Positions 27,202-36,540 are shown, counted from the first letter of the stretch. The stretch is 64,000 bases of DNA from Brevundimonas sp. UBA5713 (GCF_002419815.1 NZ_DIGV01000027.1:113437-177436); one strand, 5' to 3'. Notes: generated by a model not told the origin, from the letters alone. Translations and numbers: made by a program.

Positions 27202-27870
27202 TCAGGCCGCGTTATGGGCCTGACTGAACTCGTCGCGCAGATCTTCCAGCGTGTTTTGCAGGTGGCTGGTGATCAGGGCGCGCACCGTATCGGGATCGCG
27301 GGTCAGCCAGGCGCCGAGAATTTCGTGGTGCTGGTCGGCGGCTGTTTCGTGGCGGCCTTTGAACTCGAGGTGCTTGCGCACATAGCGATCGGCCATGATG
27401 TGCAGGCGCGACACGATGCCCGCGGTGATGGTGTTATGGCCGGGCTGGGTCAGGGCCATGTGGAAGGCGCGGTTCAATGGGCCGACTTGCGGCGAGCGCG
27501 CAGCGGCGGCGGCATCCAGCTGAACCAGAATATCCTTGGCGGCCTGACGCTCCTTGTCATTGGCGGCCAGACAGGCCTCGGCCGAGGCATCGGGCTCCAG
27601 CTTAAGGCGCAGGGCGTAAATCTCTTCGGCTTCCTGCGACGACATGGCACGGACAAAGAAGCCGCGATTGGCGTGCGAGACGACCAGACCGTCCTGTTCC
27701 AGACGCACTAAGGCTTCGCGGACCGGAATCTTGGACACGTTCAGTTCGCTGGCCAGAGCATCCTGACGTATGGGGACGTTTTGCTCGATAGCGCCGGACA
27801 AAATCATGTCGCGGACCACCTCGACAAGGCGGTCAGACAGGGTGCGAACTTCGAACGGATTAGTAGCCAT
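27202..27870 (-). CDS. GntR/FCD-family transcriptional regulator
   Basis: 222 residues. The winged helix (10-75) contains LVEVVRDMILSGAIEQNVPIRQDALASELNVSKIPVREALVRLEQDGLVV, the hallmark of GntR. The FCD effector domain follows (85-215), with the metal-binding residues expected in the D-x3-H and H...H positions (NRAFHMALTQPGHN, AADQHHEIL). FCD regulators sense small carboxylates. It sits in the middle of the hydroxyproline locus, and its own promoter carries the GTATAC palindrome found upstream of the other operons, so it is the probable repressor of the whole set. Confidence 0.93.
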   Translation of the reverse strand: MATNPFEVRTLSDRLVEVVRDMILSGAIEQNVPIRQDALASELNVSKIPVREALVRLEQDGLVVSHANRGFFVRAMSSQEAEEIYALRLKLEPDASAEACLAANDKERQAAKDILVQLDAAAAARSPQVGPLNRAFHMALTQPGHNTITAGIVSRLHIMADRYVRKHLEFKGRHETAADQHHEILGAWLTRDPDTVRALITSHLQNTLEDLRDEFSQAHNAA

Positions 27871-27872
27871 GG

Positions 27873-27886
27873 TTTAGTATACCAAG
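27873..27886. promoter_or_regulatory. GntR operator candidate (autoregulation)
   Basis: TTTAGTATACCAAG, with GTATAC at 27877-27882, lies 7 bases upstream of the GntR start codon. It shares GTATACCAAA-like flanks with the site at 36546. Confidence 0.55.
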
Positions 27887-27924
27887 TCACAGTGTCATCC
27901 GCGAGACCGTACGCACCGGGCTAA

Positions 27925-27957
27925 CAAAAAAGGCCACGAACGCTATGCGCCGTGACC
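27925..27957 (-). terminator. Terminator of the deaminase/epimerase operon
   Basis: On the minus strand GGTCACG pairs with CGTGGCC (one G-T wobble) across about 12 bases and is followed by six T. It separates the epimerase operon from the GntR gene. Confidence 0.6.
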
Positions 27958-27966
27958 CTTGCTGTT

Positions 27967-28965
27967 TCAGACGACCTGAAAACCCTTCCAGAAGGTGTCC
28001 TGCCGGTCGATCCAGATGGTGTTGAAACCTGTCGAGATGGCTGAACCCTCGATGGAGGGGATGATGGCTTTATGCTCGCCCAGAGTGGTTTCGGCCTCGA
28101 CCCGTCCGATGAAGCGGCTCTTGATATAGCTTTCATGGACAAAGGCATCGCCGACCTTCAACCGTCCCTTGGCATGCAGATGCGCCATACGGGCCGAGGT
28201 GCCGGTACCGCACGGGCTGCGGTCGATGGCCTTGTCGCCATAGAAGACGGCATTGCGGCCATGGGCGTCTTCGGCAGATGGCTTGTCGGCCCACAGCACA
28301 TGGCTGACACCGTTGATGGACGGCTCCAGCGGATGCACCGGATGGAACTGTTCGCGCACCTTGGTGCGGACAATCTGGCTCAGTTCGATGATGCGCGAGG
28401 CCCCTAGATCATCAAGGCCCGTATAGGCCCCCTGAGGCTCGACAATGGCGTAATAGTTGCCGCCGTAGGAGACATCCACGCTGAGCGGGCCAAGGCCCGG
28501 CACATCGATCTGGATGTTTTCTGCGGCCAGATAGCTGGCGACATTCTTCAGACGGATGGAGGTGACGCGGTTGAGGTCTTCTTCATAGGTCACGTCCAGA
28601 ATGCCCGCGGGCACTTCTATACGCAGTCGACCCGGCTGGCGCGGGCGGATCAGGCCGTTTTCCAGCGCAAAGGTTAGAATGCCGATGGTGCCATGGCCGC
28701 ACATGGGCAGGCAGCCGCTGGTCTCGATGAACAGGATGCCGGCGTCTGTATCGTCCTGGGTGGGCGGATACAGGAAGCCGCCGCTCATCATGTCGTGGCC
28801 GCGCGGCTCGAAGCACAGCGAGGTGCGGATCCAGTCATAGCGGTCCAGAAAATCCAGACGGCGCTCGGCCATGGACTTGCCGCTGAGCAGGGGAGCCCCG
28901 CCCGCCACAAGGCGGACGGGGTTACCTGCAGTGTGACCGTCTATACAGAAAAAGACGTCCCGCAT
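27967..28965 (-). CDS. 4-hydroxyproline 2-epimerase
   Basis: 332 residues of the proline-racemase fold. Both catalytic cysteines are present: C89 in LPMCGHGTIG and C252 in DRSPCGTGTSARMA, so it is an epimerase/racemase and not the trans-3-hydroxyproline dehydratase, which has Thr in place of one Cys. CGHGTIG and the DxSPCGTGTSA form resemble HypE rather than clostridial proline racemase. It interconverts trans-4-hydroxy-L-proline and cis-4-hydroxy-D-proline. Its start is 12 bases after the deaminase stop, in one operon. Epimerase is well supported; hydroxyproline over proline rests on the genomic context. Confidence 0.93.
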   Translation of the reverse strand: MRDVFFCIDGHTAGNPVRLVAGGAPLLSGKSMAERRLDFLDRYDWIRTSLCFEPRGHDMMSGGFLYPPTQDDTDAGILFIETSGCLPMCGHGTIGILTFALENGLIRPRQPGRLRIEVPAGILDVTYEEDLNRVTSIRLKNVASYLAAENIQIDVPGLGPLSVDVSYGGNYYAIVEPQGAYTGLDDLGASRIIELSQIVRTKVREQFHPVHPLEPSINGVSHVLWADKPSAEDAHGRNAVFYGDKAIDRSPCGTGTSARMAHLHAKGRLKVGDAFVHESYIKSRFIGRVEAETTLGEHKAIIPSIEGSAISTGFNTIWIDRQDTFWKGFQVV

Positions 28966-28977
28966 GGGTTCTGAGCC

Positions 28978-29907
28978 TTAGGCTGCTGCGACGGTTTTGG
29001 AGACGCCGACCGGACGGTTGGCGGCGGCCTTTTCGACCATGGCAATCACTTCCTTGCGGCGCTCGCCCGCCAGCGGCATTCGCGGCATGCGCACGCGCTC
29101 GCTGCCACGGCCCATGATCTGCTCGGCCAGCTTGATCGACTGGACCAGATCGGACACGGCATCCAGGTGCAGCATCGGCATGAACCAGCGATAGATCTCG
29201 ATGGCGCGATCCAGATCGCGTTCCTTGGCGGCCTTGACCAGAGCCACAGACTCTTCGGGGAAGGCGTTGGTCAGGCCGGAAATCCAGCCGCAAGCCCCCA
29301 GCAGCAGGCCTTCCAGCGCCACGTCATCCAGACCCACCAGCACCTTATAGCGGTCGCCCAGTTCGTTGATGATGTCGGTGATGCGGCGTGAGTCCGGCGC
29401 GCTTTCTTTCACGGCGACGATGTTCGGCACATCGGCCAGACGCTTCAGGTCGCTGTTGTTGACGCCGACGCGATAGATGGTCGGGTTGTTGTACAGCATG
29501 ATCGGCAGCGAGGTGGCGGCGGCCACAGCACGGAAGTGGGCTTCCAGCTCTTCCGGCGTCGGCACATAGACCATGGCTGGCAGCAGCATCAGGGCGTCGG
29601 CCCCCAGCTTTTCGGCATCGCGGGCATAGGCCGCGGCGCGCTCGGTGGTCAGCTCGCTGACGCCGGTGATGATCGGCACGCGACCGTTGGACGTCTCGAT
29701 GGCGGCGCTGAGGACCTTGCGCTTTTCATCGGCATCCAGAGAGTTGTTTTCGCCGACCGTGCCCAACGAGATAATACCGTCCACGCCGTCGCGGATCAGC
29801 GCATCCAGCACCTTTTGGGTCGCGTCGATATCGACGCTGTAATCGGTCGCGAATTGCGTCGTGGCTGCCGGAATGACTCCGTTCCAGTCCATGTTTACGC
29901 CCGCCAT
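28978..29907 (-). CDS. DapA-superfamily deaminase (pyrroline-4-hydroxy-2-carboxylate deaminase)
   Basis: 309 residues from ATG 29907 with GGAGG 7 bases upstream; the frame is open 68 codons further but has no matching text. The class I aldolase barrel carries the Schiff-base lysine K167 (NIVAVKES), Y139 (MLYNNP) and the GTVGEN loop at 49-54. Members of this superfamily in hydroxyproline clusters convert pyrroline-4-hydroxy-2-carboxylate into 2-oxoglutarate semialdehyde and ammonia. First gene of an operon with the epimerase. Two GTATAC operators, 63 bases apart, lie upstream. Confidence 0.9.
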   Translation of the reverse strand: MAGVNMDWNGVIPAATTQFATDYSVDIDATQKVLDALIRDGVDGIISLGTVGENNSLDADEKRKVLSAAIETSNGRVPIITGVSELTTERAAAYARDAEKLGADALMLLPAMVYVPTPEELEAHFRAVAAATSLPIMLYNNPTIYRVGVNNSDLKRLADVPNIVAVKESAPDSRRITDIINELGDRYKVLVGLDDVALEGLLLGACGWISGLTNAFPEESVALVKAAKERDLDRAIEIYRWFMPMLHLDAVSDLVQSIKLAEQIMGRGSERVRMPRMPLAGERRKEVIAMVEKAAANRPVGVSKTVAAA

Positions 29908-29924
29908 AACTAAGCCTCCATATA

Positions 29925-29942
29925 AGATAGTATACGGTATCT
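29925..29942. promoter_or_regulatory. GntR operator candidate upstream of the deaminase
   Basis: GATAGTATACGGTATC; read on the minus strand GATACCGTATACTATC, sharing ATACCGTATAC exactly with the site before the receptor gene. Core GTATAC at 29930-29935, 23 bases upstream of the start codon. Confidence 0.6.
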
Positions 29943-29987
29943 GATTTATATAAGGGAGATCAAGCCGCCTTTCGTATTCGGACCTGA

Positions 29988-30004
29988 AATCCGTATACGA
30001 AAAA
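29988..30004. promoter_or_regulatory. Second GntR operator candidate upstream of the deaminase
   Basis: AATCCGTATACGAAAAA with core 29993-29998; CCGTATACGAAA is shared with the receptor site at 33092. It lies 63 bases from the first site, about six helical turns, and just beyond the receptor terminator. Confidence 0.55.
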
Positions 30005-30029
30005 CGGCACCGCGATAGTCGCGGTGCCG
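29998..30029 (-). terminator. Rho-independent terminator of the receptor gene
   Basis: 11-base perfect inverted repeat (30005-30015 and 30019-30029, loop TAG) followed on the minus strand by TTTTTC, 20 bases past the receptor stop. Confidence 0.88.
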
Positions 30030-30049
30030 CCCTTGTCGTTGCCTGAGCG

Positions 30050-32956
30050 TTAGAAGCGTGCGCGCACGCCGATGAAGCCGTAGCGGCCAATCGGGTCGTA
30101 CAGGGTGACATCGGTGTTGGAATCGCCGCCGTGGGCTTGGCCCAGAATGCGCGGCTCCTGATCCAGCAGGTTGTTGATGCCGCCGAACACCTCGAACCGG
30201 TCAGACAGGGTGTAGGAGGCCGACAGGTCCCAATAGGTCACGGTATCGGCGTCGATGTTCGCGCCGTTTACGCCTGCCATAGGCTCCAGCTTGTCGATGT
30301 AGCGGAACTGGTTGCGCAGCGTGAACGGACCGGACAGGTAGGAGACACCCAGATTAGCCTTGAAGGCCGGAGTGCCGCCCGCACCCATACGGGTGCAGGT
30401 GCCATAGTAGCCCGCGCAGTCGATAGGCTGGGCGCCGATCAACTGGTTGACGCGCTCGAACATCCAGTTCGAGTGCAAGGTGATGCTGAGGTCTGCACCG
30501 TGGTTGGCCAGACCCAGCGTCTCCGGCAGCGCGGTACCCCAGTCTGCCGACAGGTCGACGCCTTCGACGGACAGAGAGCCGATATTGCTGCTGGAGGCGT
30601 TGACCTCGAACACTTCACCATTGCCCGGGATGCGGGTGATGGCCTGACACGGGGCCGAGTTAATATCCAGCAACTGGTAGCAGACGCGCAGGGTGTCGGC
30701 GGCACTGAGGGTCGCCACAGCGTCCTCGACCTCGATCTTGAAATAGTCGACGGCGACGTTCAGGCGCGAGATCCACGGCACGCGGGCCACAAAGCCGGCA
30801 GTGAAGGTTTCCGAGGTTTCTTCCTGCAGGTTGGGGTTACCGCCCGAGCGCTGGTTGAAGCCCAGAGCCGTCGGGACAAAGTTGTCGATGGCATTGGCCG
30901 GCACGCCTTGCTGGACGCACAGGGCCTTCTGTGCGGCAGATGGATTGCTGGCAGCCGCGCACGGATCATTACCGGCGTTAAAGCCGACCGAGACGGGGGC
31001 ATACAGTTCGCTGATCGACGGGGCGCGGTTGGCCACGTTGTAGGCGGTACGGAAACGCAGCCAGTCGATCGGAGCCCATTCCAGACCGGCCTTCCACGTG
31101 GTGGAGCCGCCGAAGTTGGAATAGTCCGAAAAGCGGACAGCGCCCTCGAACGACAGTTCATCGGCAAACTGCACACCCGTCAGGATCGGCACACGCAGCT
31201 CGCCGAACAGCTCGGTGACCTCATAGCCACCAGCGGTCACGCCGCGCGAGGATGAACCGTATTCGCGGGCTAGATCGGTCGCACCCGGCTGGTACTGGTA
31301 GTCGTCCTTTCGATATTCGAAGCCAACCGCGGTCGAGACCGGACCGGCAGGCAGTTCGAACAGCTCGCCGGCGATGGAGCCCCCGAAGACGGTCCGTTCG
31401 AACTCGTCGCTGGACGAGCGGTGCGGGGTGATAAAGGCGGCGGCTTCGGCGTTGAAGGCATTCAGGCCGAACGGGTTCACCGGCACACAGCCCAGGATCG
31501 GATTGGCGCAGACGACCTGACCCTGACCGTTGATCGTGGTGTTCAATCCCAGACCCAGACGGGCAGGGGACATCATACCCTCGACCGTCTCGTCCGTACG
31601 CGAGCGCTGGTACTGGGCGAACACTTCCCAATTCCATGCATTGCTGCCCAGATCAAAGCTGCCCTTCAGGCCGCCCGTGGTGCCGACGGTGGTACGCTCG
31701 AATGCGAAATTACGCAGGCCCAGCTCGTCAAAGCGGCGCAGGATGCCGCCTGCGATGCGGGCGTTGCCGGTACCGTTCGGGTCGAAGATGGCCGCGTTGT
31801 TGACGAACAACTGGCGCACCGCGTCCGGCAGAACCGGGTTGGTCGCATAGTTGACGACCTCGAAATAGGACTGGTCCGGCGTCAGAACGTTCAGCGAGTC
31901 AGAGGCCTGCTGATAGTTGTTCTGGGTGTTGACGTAGTGGAACTCGGCAAAGGCCTCGACGCGGTCGCTGACCTGATAGTTGACCAGACCGGTGAACTGC
32001 TGGCGCTCGAACGGACGCAGCAGGAAGTTGCCGTCGGCATAGTTGAAGGTGTCTTCCGGCGAGCAGTACTGGAGCACCTGACCGTTTTCACCAAAACGGA
32101 TGGCGTTTTGCGGAGCGGTACAGGACGGATTGCGCGGCAGCACGCCTGCGCCATTGCCTACGTTCAGCGAGGCCAGCTGGGCGGCGCTCAGTGCAATACG
32201 GCCACCGGGGATGTTGCCCGAGCCGGTGACGCCCATAGTGTTGGAATCCAGCGGAATTCGCGAGAACTCGCGGTCTTCCATCATGACACCGTCACGGGTC
32301 AGATAGTTTCCGTGCAGGATCAGGCTGCCCCGGCCATCGGCAAAGGACGTGCCGAAGGTCAGATCATATTTGTGGCTGGCGGCATCGCCTTCGAAGGCCT
32401 GACCATATTGATAGCCCGCCTCGATGCCATCGATGTCGTCGCGCAGGATGAAGTTGACCGCACCGGCGATGGCGTCCGAGCCATAAACTGCCGAGGCACC
32501 GCCGGTGATGATTTCGACGCGCTTGACCAGGGCGCTGGGCACGGTGCCCAGATCGACATTGCCCGAGCCGTTAGCGGGAATGAAGCGGCGGCCATTGACC
32601 AGCGTCAGGGTGCGGTTGGCCCCGAGACCGCGCAGGTTGGCCGTCAGCACGCCCGAGCCACCGCCCGAGTTCACGCTGGAAGTGTTACCCGCTGACAGTT
32701 GCGGCAGTTCGTTGACGACGGACTCAATGGTGGTCGCGCCCGAGTTCGTGATGTCTTCCTGACCGACGACCGTAATCGGGCTGGGTGCGCTGAGATCCGG
32801 ACGCGCCAGTCGCGAACCGGTGACGACGATGTCGTCCACCGAAGTGGTTTCCTGCGCCGTGGCGCTGCCGGCGGTGAAAACAACCCCCAGCGCCACGGCA
32901 CCGGAGAGGAAGGAAGTCGCGCGAAGAAGGCTTCGCGTCTGCTGACGTCTAAACAT
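30050..32956 (-). CDS. TonB-dependent outer-membrane receptor of the hydroxyproline locus
   Basis: 968 residues from ATG 32956 (GAGGGGCG upstream; a start five codons earlier is possible). Signal peptide ending SATAQ, then TonB-box-like VDDIVVTGSRLARPD, a plug (LRGLGANRTLTLVNGRRF, GGASAVYGSDAIAGAVNFIL) and a barrel ending in RFG...RARF with terminal F. It is related to the receptor at 7.5 kb by plug style. Placed between the deaminase and aldehyde-dehydrogenase genes and carrying the same operator motif, it probably imports (hydroxy)proline-containing peptides, for example collagen fragments. Substrate is inference. Confidence 0.93.
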   Translation of the reverse strand: MFRRQQTRSLLRATSFLSGAVALGVVFTAGSATAQETTSVDDIVVTGSRLARPDLSAPSPITVVGQEDITNSGATTIESVVNELPQLSAGNTSSVNSGGGSGVLTANLRGLGANRTLTLVNGRRFIPANGSGNVDLGTVPSALVKRVEIITGGASAVYGSDAIAGAVNFILRDDIDGIEAGYQYGQAFEGDAASHKYDLTFGTSFADGRGSLILHGNYLTRDGVMMEDREFSRIPLDSNTMGVTGSGNIPGGRIALSAAQLASLNVGNGAGVLPRNPSCTAPQNAIRFGENGQVLQYCSPEDTFNYADGNFLLRPFERQQFTGLVNYQVSDRVEAFAEFHYVNTQNNYQQASDSLNVLTPDQSYFEVVNYATNPVLPDAVRQLFVNNAAIFDPNGTGNARIAGGILRRFDELGLRNFAFERTTVGTTGGLKGSFDLGSNAWNWEVFAQYQRSRTDETVEGMMSPARLGLGLNTTINGQGQVVCANPILGCVPVNPFGLNAFNAEAAAFITPHRSSSDEFERTVFGGSIAGELFELPAGPVSTAVGFEYRKDDYQYQPGATDLAREYGSSSRGVTAGGYEVTELFGELRVPILTGVQFADELSFEGAVRFSDYSNFGGSTTWKAGLEWAPIDWLRFRTAYNVANRAPSISELYAPVSVGFNAGNDPCAAASNPSAAQKALCVQQGVPANAIDNFVPTALGFNQRSGGNPNLQEETSETFTAGFVARVPWISRLNVAVDYFKIEVEDAVATLSAADTLRVCYQLLDINSAPCQAITRIPGNGEVFEVNASSSNIGSLSVEGVDLSADWGTALPETLGLANHGADLSITLHSNWMFERVNQLIGAQPIDCAGYYGTCTRMGAGGTPAFKANLGVSYLSGPFTLRNQFRYIDKLEPMAGVNGANIDADTVTYWDLSASYTLSDRFEVFGGINNLLDQEPRILGQAHGGDSNTDVTLYDPIGRYGFIGVRARF

Positions 32957-33085
32957 GAACTCGCCCCTCATTGCGGTCCTTTGCGGACCCTTGTGATCGG
33001 GGCCGCATAGCCGCGACCCCTTCCGTTGATGCGCCGAGCAACCAGACGCAACGGGGCGACCAGAGCCTGCGCATCGACGATATAT

Positions 33086-33106
33086 AATACCGTATACGAA
33101 ATACGT
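33086..33106. promoter_or_regulatory. GntR operator candidate upstream of the receptor
   Basis: TACCGTATACGAAATACG with core GTATAC at 33092-33097, in an AT-rich promoter region (TATATAATAC on one side, TTATCCTATAT on the other), about 135 bases upstream of the start codon. Best match to the consensus of the locus. Confidence 0.6.
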
Positions 33107-33187
33107 TATCCTATATCAGTGTTGTGTCAATAAGCGGGCCAGAGAGGGTGTCAAAAATTAACCTAAGCTTTTTCCGTGGCTTATAAT

Positions 33188-33214
33188 AAAATCCCCGCCG
33201 AAGGGCGGGGATTT
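33188..33214 (-). terminator. Rho-independent terminator of the aldehyde dehydrogenase operon
   Basis: 11-base inverted repeat (33189-33199 and 33204-33214, loop GAAG) followed on the minus strand by a T-rich tract, directly after the aldehyde dehydrogenase stop. Confidence 0.88.
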
Positions 33215-33218
33215 GTGA

Positions 33219-34661
33219 TCAGTAGGCCGAATAACTCGTCTTGGTCTGGGTAAAGAACTCCGCGGCGGCGAAGCCCTGCTCCCGGGCTCCGTAGCTGGAG
33301 CCTTTGATGCCGCCAAAGGGCACGTGATAGTCCACACCGGCGGTCGGCAGATTGACCATGGTCATGCCCACCTTGGCGCGCTTCTGGAAGTCGCGGGCAT
33401 GTTTCAGCGACTGGGTCACGATACCGGCAGACAGGCCGAACTCGGTGTTGTTGGCCGTCTCGAGCGCGTTTTCATACGACTTCACGCGGATGACCGAGGC
33501 GACAGGGCCGAACACTTCTTCGATGTTGATGCGCTGCTGCGGATCGGTGTCGGTGATTAGGGTCGGTTGGACGTACCAGCCCTCATGTTCCAGCGACAGG
33601 CGCTCGCCACCTGCATGGATGGTGGCCCCTTCGCTGCGGGCGATGTCGATATAGCGGTATGAGGTCTCGCGCTGGGCCTCGCTGACGGCCGGACCGACCT
33701 GGGTGTTCGGGTTCAGGGCGTGGCCGACACGGATGGCAGAAACCTTTTCGGCCAAGCGGTCGATGAAGTCTTGATAGATGCCGTCCTGTACGATCAGGCG
33801 GCTGGAAGCGGTGCAGCGCTGGCCGGTCTGGAAGAAAGAGCCGTCCAAAGCGATAGCCACGGCCTTGTCCAGATCGGCATCGTCCAGAACGATCAGCGGG
33901 TTCTTGCCGCCCATCTCCAGCTGGACGCGCGCCTGACGGCTGGCCGCACCCGCCGCCACGCCAGCGCCCACGGCTTGCGAGCCGGTGAAGCTGATGCCGC
34001 TGATGCCCTTGTGGTCGACCATGGCCTGACCGACGTGGCCGCGACCCACAACCATGTTCAGCACGCCCTTGGGCAGGCCCGCTTCATGCAAGATGGCCAC
34101 CAGAGCCTCGGCGGTGGCGGGGGTCAGACCCGCAGGCTTAAGCACCACGGTGTTGCCGAAGGCCAGCGCCGGCGCGATCTTCCACGCCGGAATGGCGATA
34201 GGGAAGTTCCACGGCGTGATCAGACCATAGACGCCGACGGCCTGACGATAGGTCTGGACCTCGACGCCCGGACGGGTGGAGGCCAGATTCTGGCCGTGCA
34301 GGCGCAGGGCCTCGCCCGCGAAATACTTGAGGATACGGGCGGCGCGCATGGTCTCGCCAATGCCTTCGGGCAGGGTCTTGCCCTCTTCGCGGGCCAGCAG
34401 GGTGCCCAGAGCCTCGCGGCGCTCCATCATAAGATTGGAGGCGCGGTCCAGAATATCCGAGCGGACTTCCGGAGAGGCGTCCGACCATCCGTCAAAAGCC
34501 TTGGTGGCGGCATCGACAGCGGCATCCACCTCGGCCACGCCACCGTCAGGAGCCACGGCCACCACATCGGAAATATCCGACGGGTTAAGGCTTTCGGACG
34601 ACAGATCACCGGCGACTTTTTCGCCGTTGATCCAGTGCGTCAGTTCGATTGTTTGGGTCAT
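33219..34661 (-). CDS. Aldehyde dehydrogenase (2-oxoglutarate semialdehyde type)
   Basis: 480 residues, a complete ALDH. Catalytic C283 (GQRCTASSRLIV) and general base E249 (QLEMGGKNPLIV); the cofactor loop is ITPWNFPIAIPAWKIAPALAFGNTVVLKPA. In hydroxyproline pathways a dehydrogenase of this class oxidises 2-oxoglutarate semialdehyde to 2-oxoglutarate, the last step, and context here makes that the best call. It follows the DUF885 gene by 53 bases on the same strand and ends in a strong terminator. Succinate-semialdehyde or dioxovalerate specificity cannot be excluded from sequence. Confidence 0.92.
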   Translation of the reverse strand: MTQTIELTHWINGEKVAGDLSSESLNPSDISDVVAVAPDGGVAEVDAAVDAATKAFDGWSDASPEVRSDILDRASNLMMERREALGTLLAREEGKTLPEGIGETMRAARILKYFAGEALRLHGQNLASTRPGVEVQTYRQAVGVYGLITPWNFPIAIPAWKIAPALAFGNTVVLKPAGLTPATAEALVAILHEAGLPKGVLNMVVGRGHVGQAMVDHKGISGISFTGSQAVGAGVAAGAASRQARVQLEMGGKNPLIVLDDADLDKAVAIALDGSFFQTGQRCTASSRLIVQDGIYQDFIDRLAEKVSAIRVGHALNPNTQVGPAVSEAQRETSYRYIDIARSEGATIHAGGERLSLEHEGWYVQPTLITDTDPQQRINIEEVFGPVASVIRVKSYENALETANNTEFGLSAGIVTQSLKHARDFQKRAKVGMTMVNLPTAGVDYHVPFGGIKGSSYGAREQGFAAAEFFTQTKTSYSAY

Positions 34662-34714
34662 GGCTTAATCCTGAACTGGGGAAGCGTAGTGTCTGTGGGG
34701 GTGACCCCGCGAGC

Positions 34715-36523
34715 TTAGCTCACGGGGCCGGTGTAGAAGCGCCACTGGGTCTTGTAATCGGGACCGAGCGGCAGGTTGAGCAGGCGGGCGCGGATCATCT
34801 CGACCGGCATCGGGCCCAACTGCATAACAGCGTCGTGGTATTCCTTCTCGGTCATACGACCGCTGTCCACAAGCTCGCGGCGCAGGGCGTAGAACTGTAG
34901 CCCGCCGATCATATAGGCCGACTGATAGAAGGGGGCGTCGATGGTGGTGCGGCGCACCTCGGCCTCGGCGTTGGCGTATTCGTGGCCGACTTCCTTGACC
35001 AGATAGTCGGTCGCCTGCTGCGGGGTCCATTCGCCCATCTGGTACTTCAGCGAGAAGACGATGCGCGCGGCGCGGTGCAGGCGCCAGAACAGCATGCCGA
35101 TACGGTCCGCGTCGTTACGGGCAAAGTCCTTGTCCCACAGGATCATTTCCCAATACAGCGCCCAGCCTTCGCGCCAGACCGGCGTATTGGTCAGCGGCGT
35201 GCGGTGGGTGTTGAAGCGGTCATTCATGAACTTCTGCATGTGGTGACCGGGGATCAGTTCGTGGTGCACCGTGGCGAAGTTGAAGTGCGGGGTGTTGCCG
35301 CGCATGGACATCATCTTGTCCTGATGCGTCATGCCGTCGGTCGGATAGGACAGACGGGTCACCTCGCCCCCCGAGAAGAAGGGGTTGATTAGCTGACGCT
35401 CGGGCGTCTGCATCGCCAAGCGCCAGATCTCGCGCGACAAGGCGGGCATGGTGACGCTGTCATCACGCTCGACGAACTCTTCGGAATATTTGGCAATGTC
35501 GAAGATGGCCCACGGCACCTCGCCGGGCGCAGGCGCGAGGTTCTTCACATGCTCCAGCGCCGCGTGCCAGTCGTCGCCATAGCCCATGCGGTTGGAGACG
35601 ACCTTCATTTCGCGCACGATCCACGCGAACTCCTGCTGGCCGATATCGATCAGCTCTTCGACGGTGTAAGGCAGCATCTCCAGTTGCAGGTCGGCTTGCA
35701 GGCCTTGGGCCAGCACGGGGTCACCGATGATCGGCGGCTGCTCGCCATCGCGGATGCCGACCAGATGGCGGTTCAGCGTCTGGGCGTATTTGACCAGCGC
35801 GGCATCCAGACGGGCATAGGGCTCGCGTACCCACCACGAATAGTCGGGGTCATAGCCGTCATAGAAGGTGTTGTAGTCCGACAGGATGGTGCGCAGGTGC
35901 TCGATCTGGATGGCTGCTCGGCGGGCCGAGACGGGCGTCACGCCATCGATGCGGGCCGTGCCGTTGTTGCGGGCAGCCGACTCTTCGACATTGCGGGTCA
36001 GTTGGGCGACCTCGGCAGCGATCTGGTCCAGCTGACCTGCGGCCTCGCGGGCATTGACGCGGTTGCGGTCGAAGCGGGCTTCCTGAAGAGCGCCCAGCTT
36101 GTTGGAGAAGGGCAGTAGCGGCGCAATCTGCTGGGCGCGGTCGTCGCTCAGCTTCAGCATCGCCTGATCATGGGTGATGCGGTTGCGTAAGGTAATGAAG
36201 TCGATGCGGCCTTCGGCGTTCAGGGCGTTGAAATCGGTCTGGGTCAGACGCTCGGCCCACGCCGCATAGAAAGCCTGAAGACGGGCAGAGCGCACTGGCG
36301 ACATCTGCACCGGATAGCGGCGCTCGATAGCGGCCTTGTCCTGCAGATAGCGCTCTACGGCGGTGCGCAGATTGCTTTCATTATTGGCGAAGGCGATCAG
36401 TGAACCGATGACCGGCGGATCGTCGCTCCACGCCTGCTGGTTCTGGTACTGGGTGGTTTGGGCCTGAGCCGCGCCCGCGATCAACACGGCGGCAGCAACA
36501 GTCCCCATCAGAAACTTGTTCAT
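34715..36523 (-). CDS. Exported DUF885 metallohydrolase
   Basis: 602 residues with a signal peptide (MNKFLMGTVAAAVLIAGAAQAQ). DUF885 is a largely helical family resembling zinc carboxypeptidases; its signature is seen as H421-E422-L-I-P-G-H427-H428, followed by the downstream segment WREGWALYWE, which supplies the conserved Glu. Biochemical function of the family is not established; a periplasmic peptidase is plausible. First gene of an operon with the aldehyde dehydrogenase, with a GTATAC/ATATAC double palindrome just upstream. Its place here suggests it trims imported peptides. Confidence 0.87.
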   Translation of the reverse strand: MNKFLMGTVAAAVLIAGAAQAQTTQYQNQQAWSDDPPVIGSLIAFANNESNLRTAVERYLQDKAAIERRYPVQMSPVRSARLQAFYAAWAERLTQTDFNALNAEGRIDFITLRNRITHDQAMLKLSDDRAQQIAPLLPFSNKLGALQEARFDRNRVNAREAAGQLDQIAAEVAQLTRNVEESAARNNGTARIDGVTPVSARRAAIQIEHLRTILSDYNTFYDGYDPDYSWWVREPYARLDAALVKYAQTLNRHLVGIRDGEQPPIIGDPVLAQGLQADLQLEMLPYTVEELIDIGQQEFAWIVREMKVVSNRMGYGDDWHAALEHVKNLAPAPGEVPWAIFDIAKYSEEFVERDDSVTMPALSREIWRLAMQTPERQLINPFFSGGEVTRLSYPTDGMTHQDKMMSMRGNTPHFNFATVHHELIPGHHMQKFMNDRFNTHRTPLTNTPVWREGWALYWEMILWDKDFARNDADRIGMLFWRLHRAARIVFSLKYQMGEWTPQQATDYLVKEVGHEYANAEAEVRRTTIDAPFYQSAYMIGGLQFYALRRELVDSGRMTEKEYHDAVMQLGPMPVEMIRARLLNLPLGPDYKTQWRFYTGPVS

Positions 36524-36540
36524 CTCAACACTCCCCTCTC

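Noticed and set aside
31421..32695. Long plus-strand open frames opposite the TonB receptor (also 30131-31255)
   Set aside because: No family likeness, no ribosome site and full overlap with a well-supported receptor gene.
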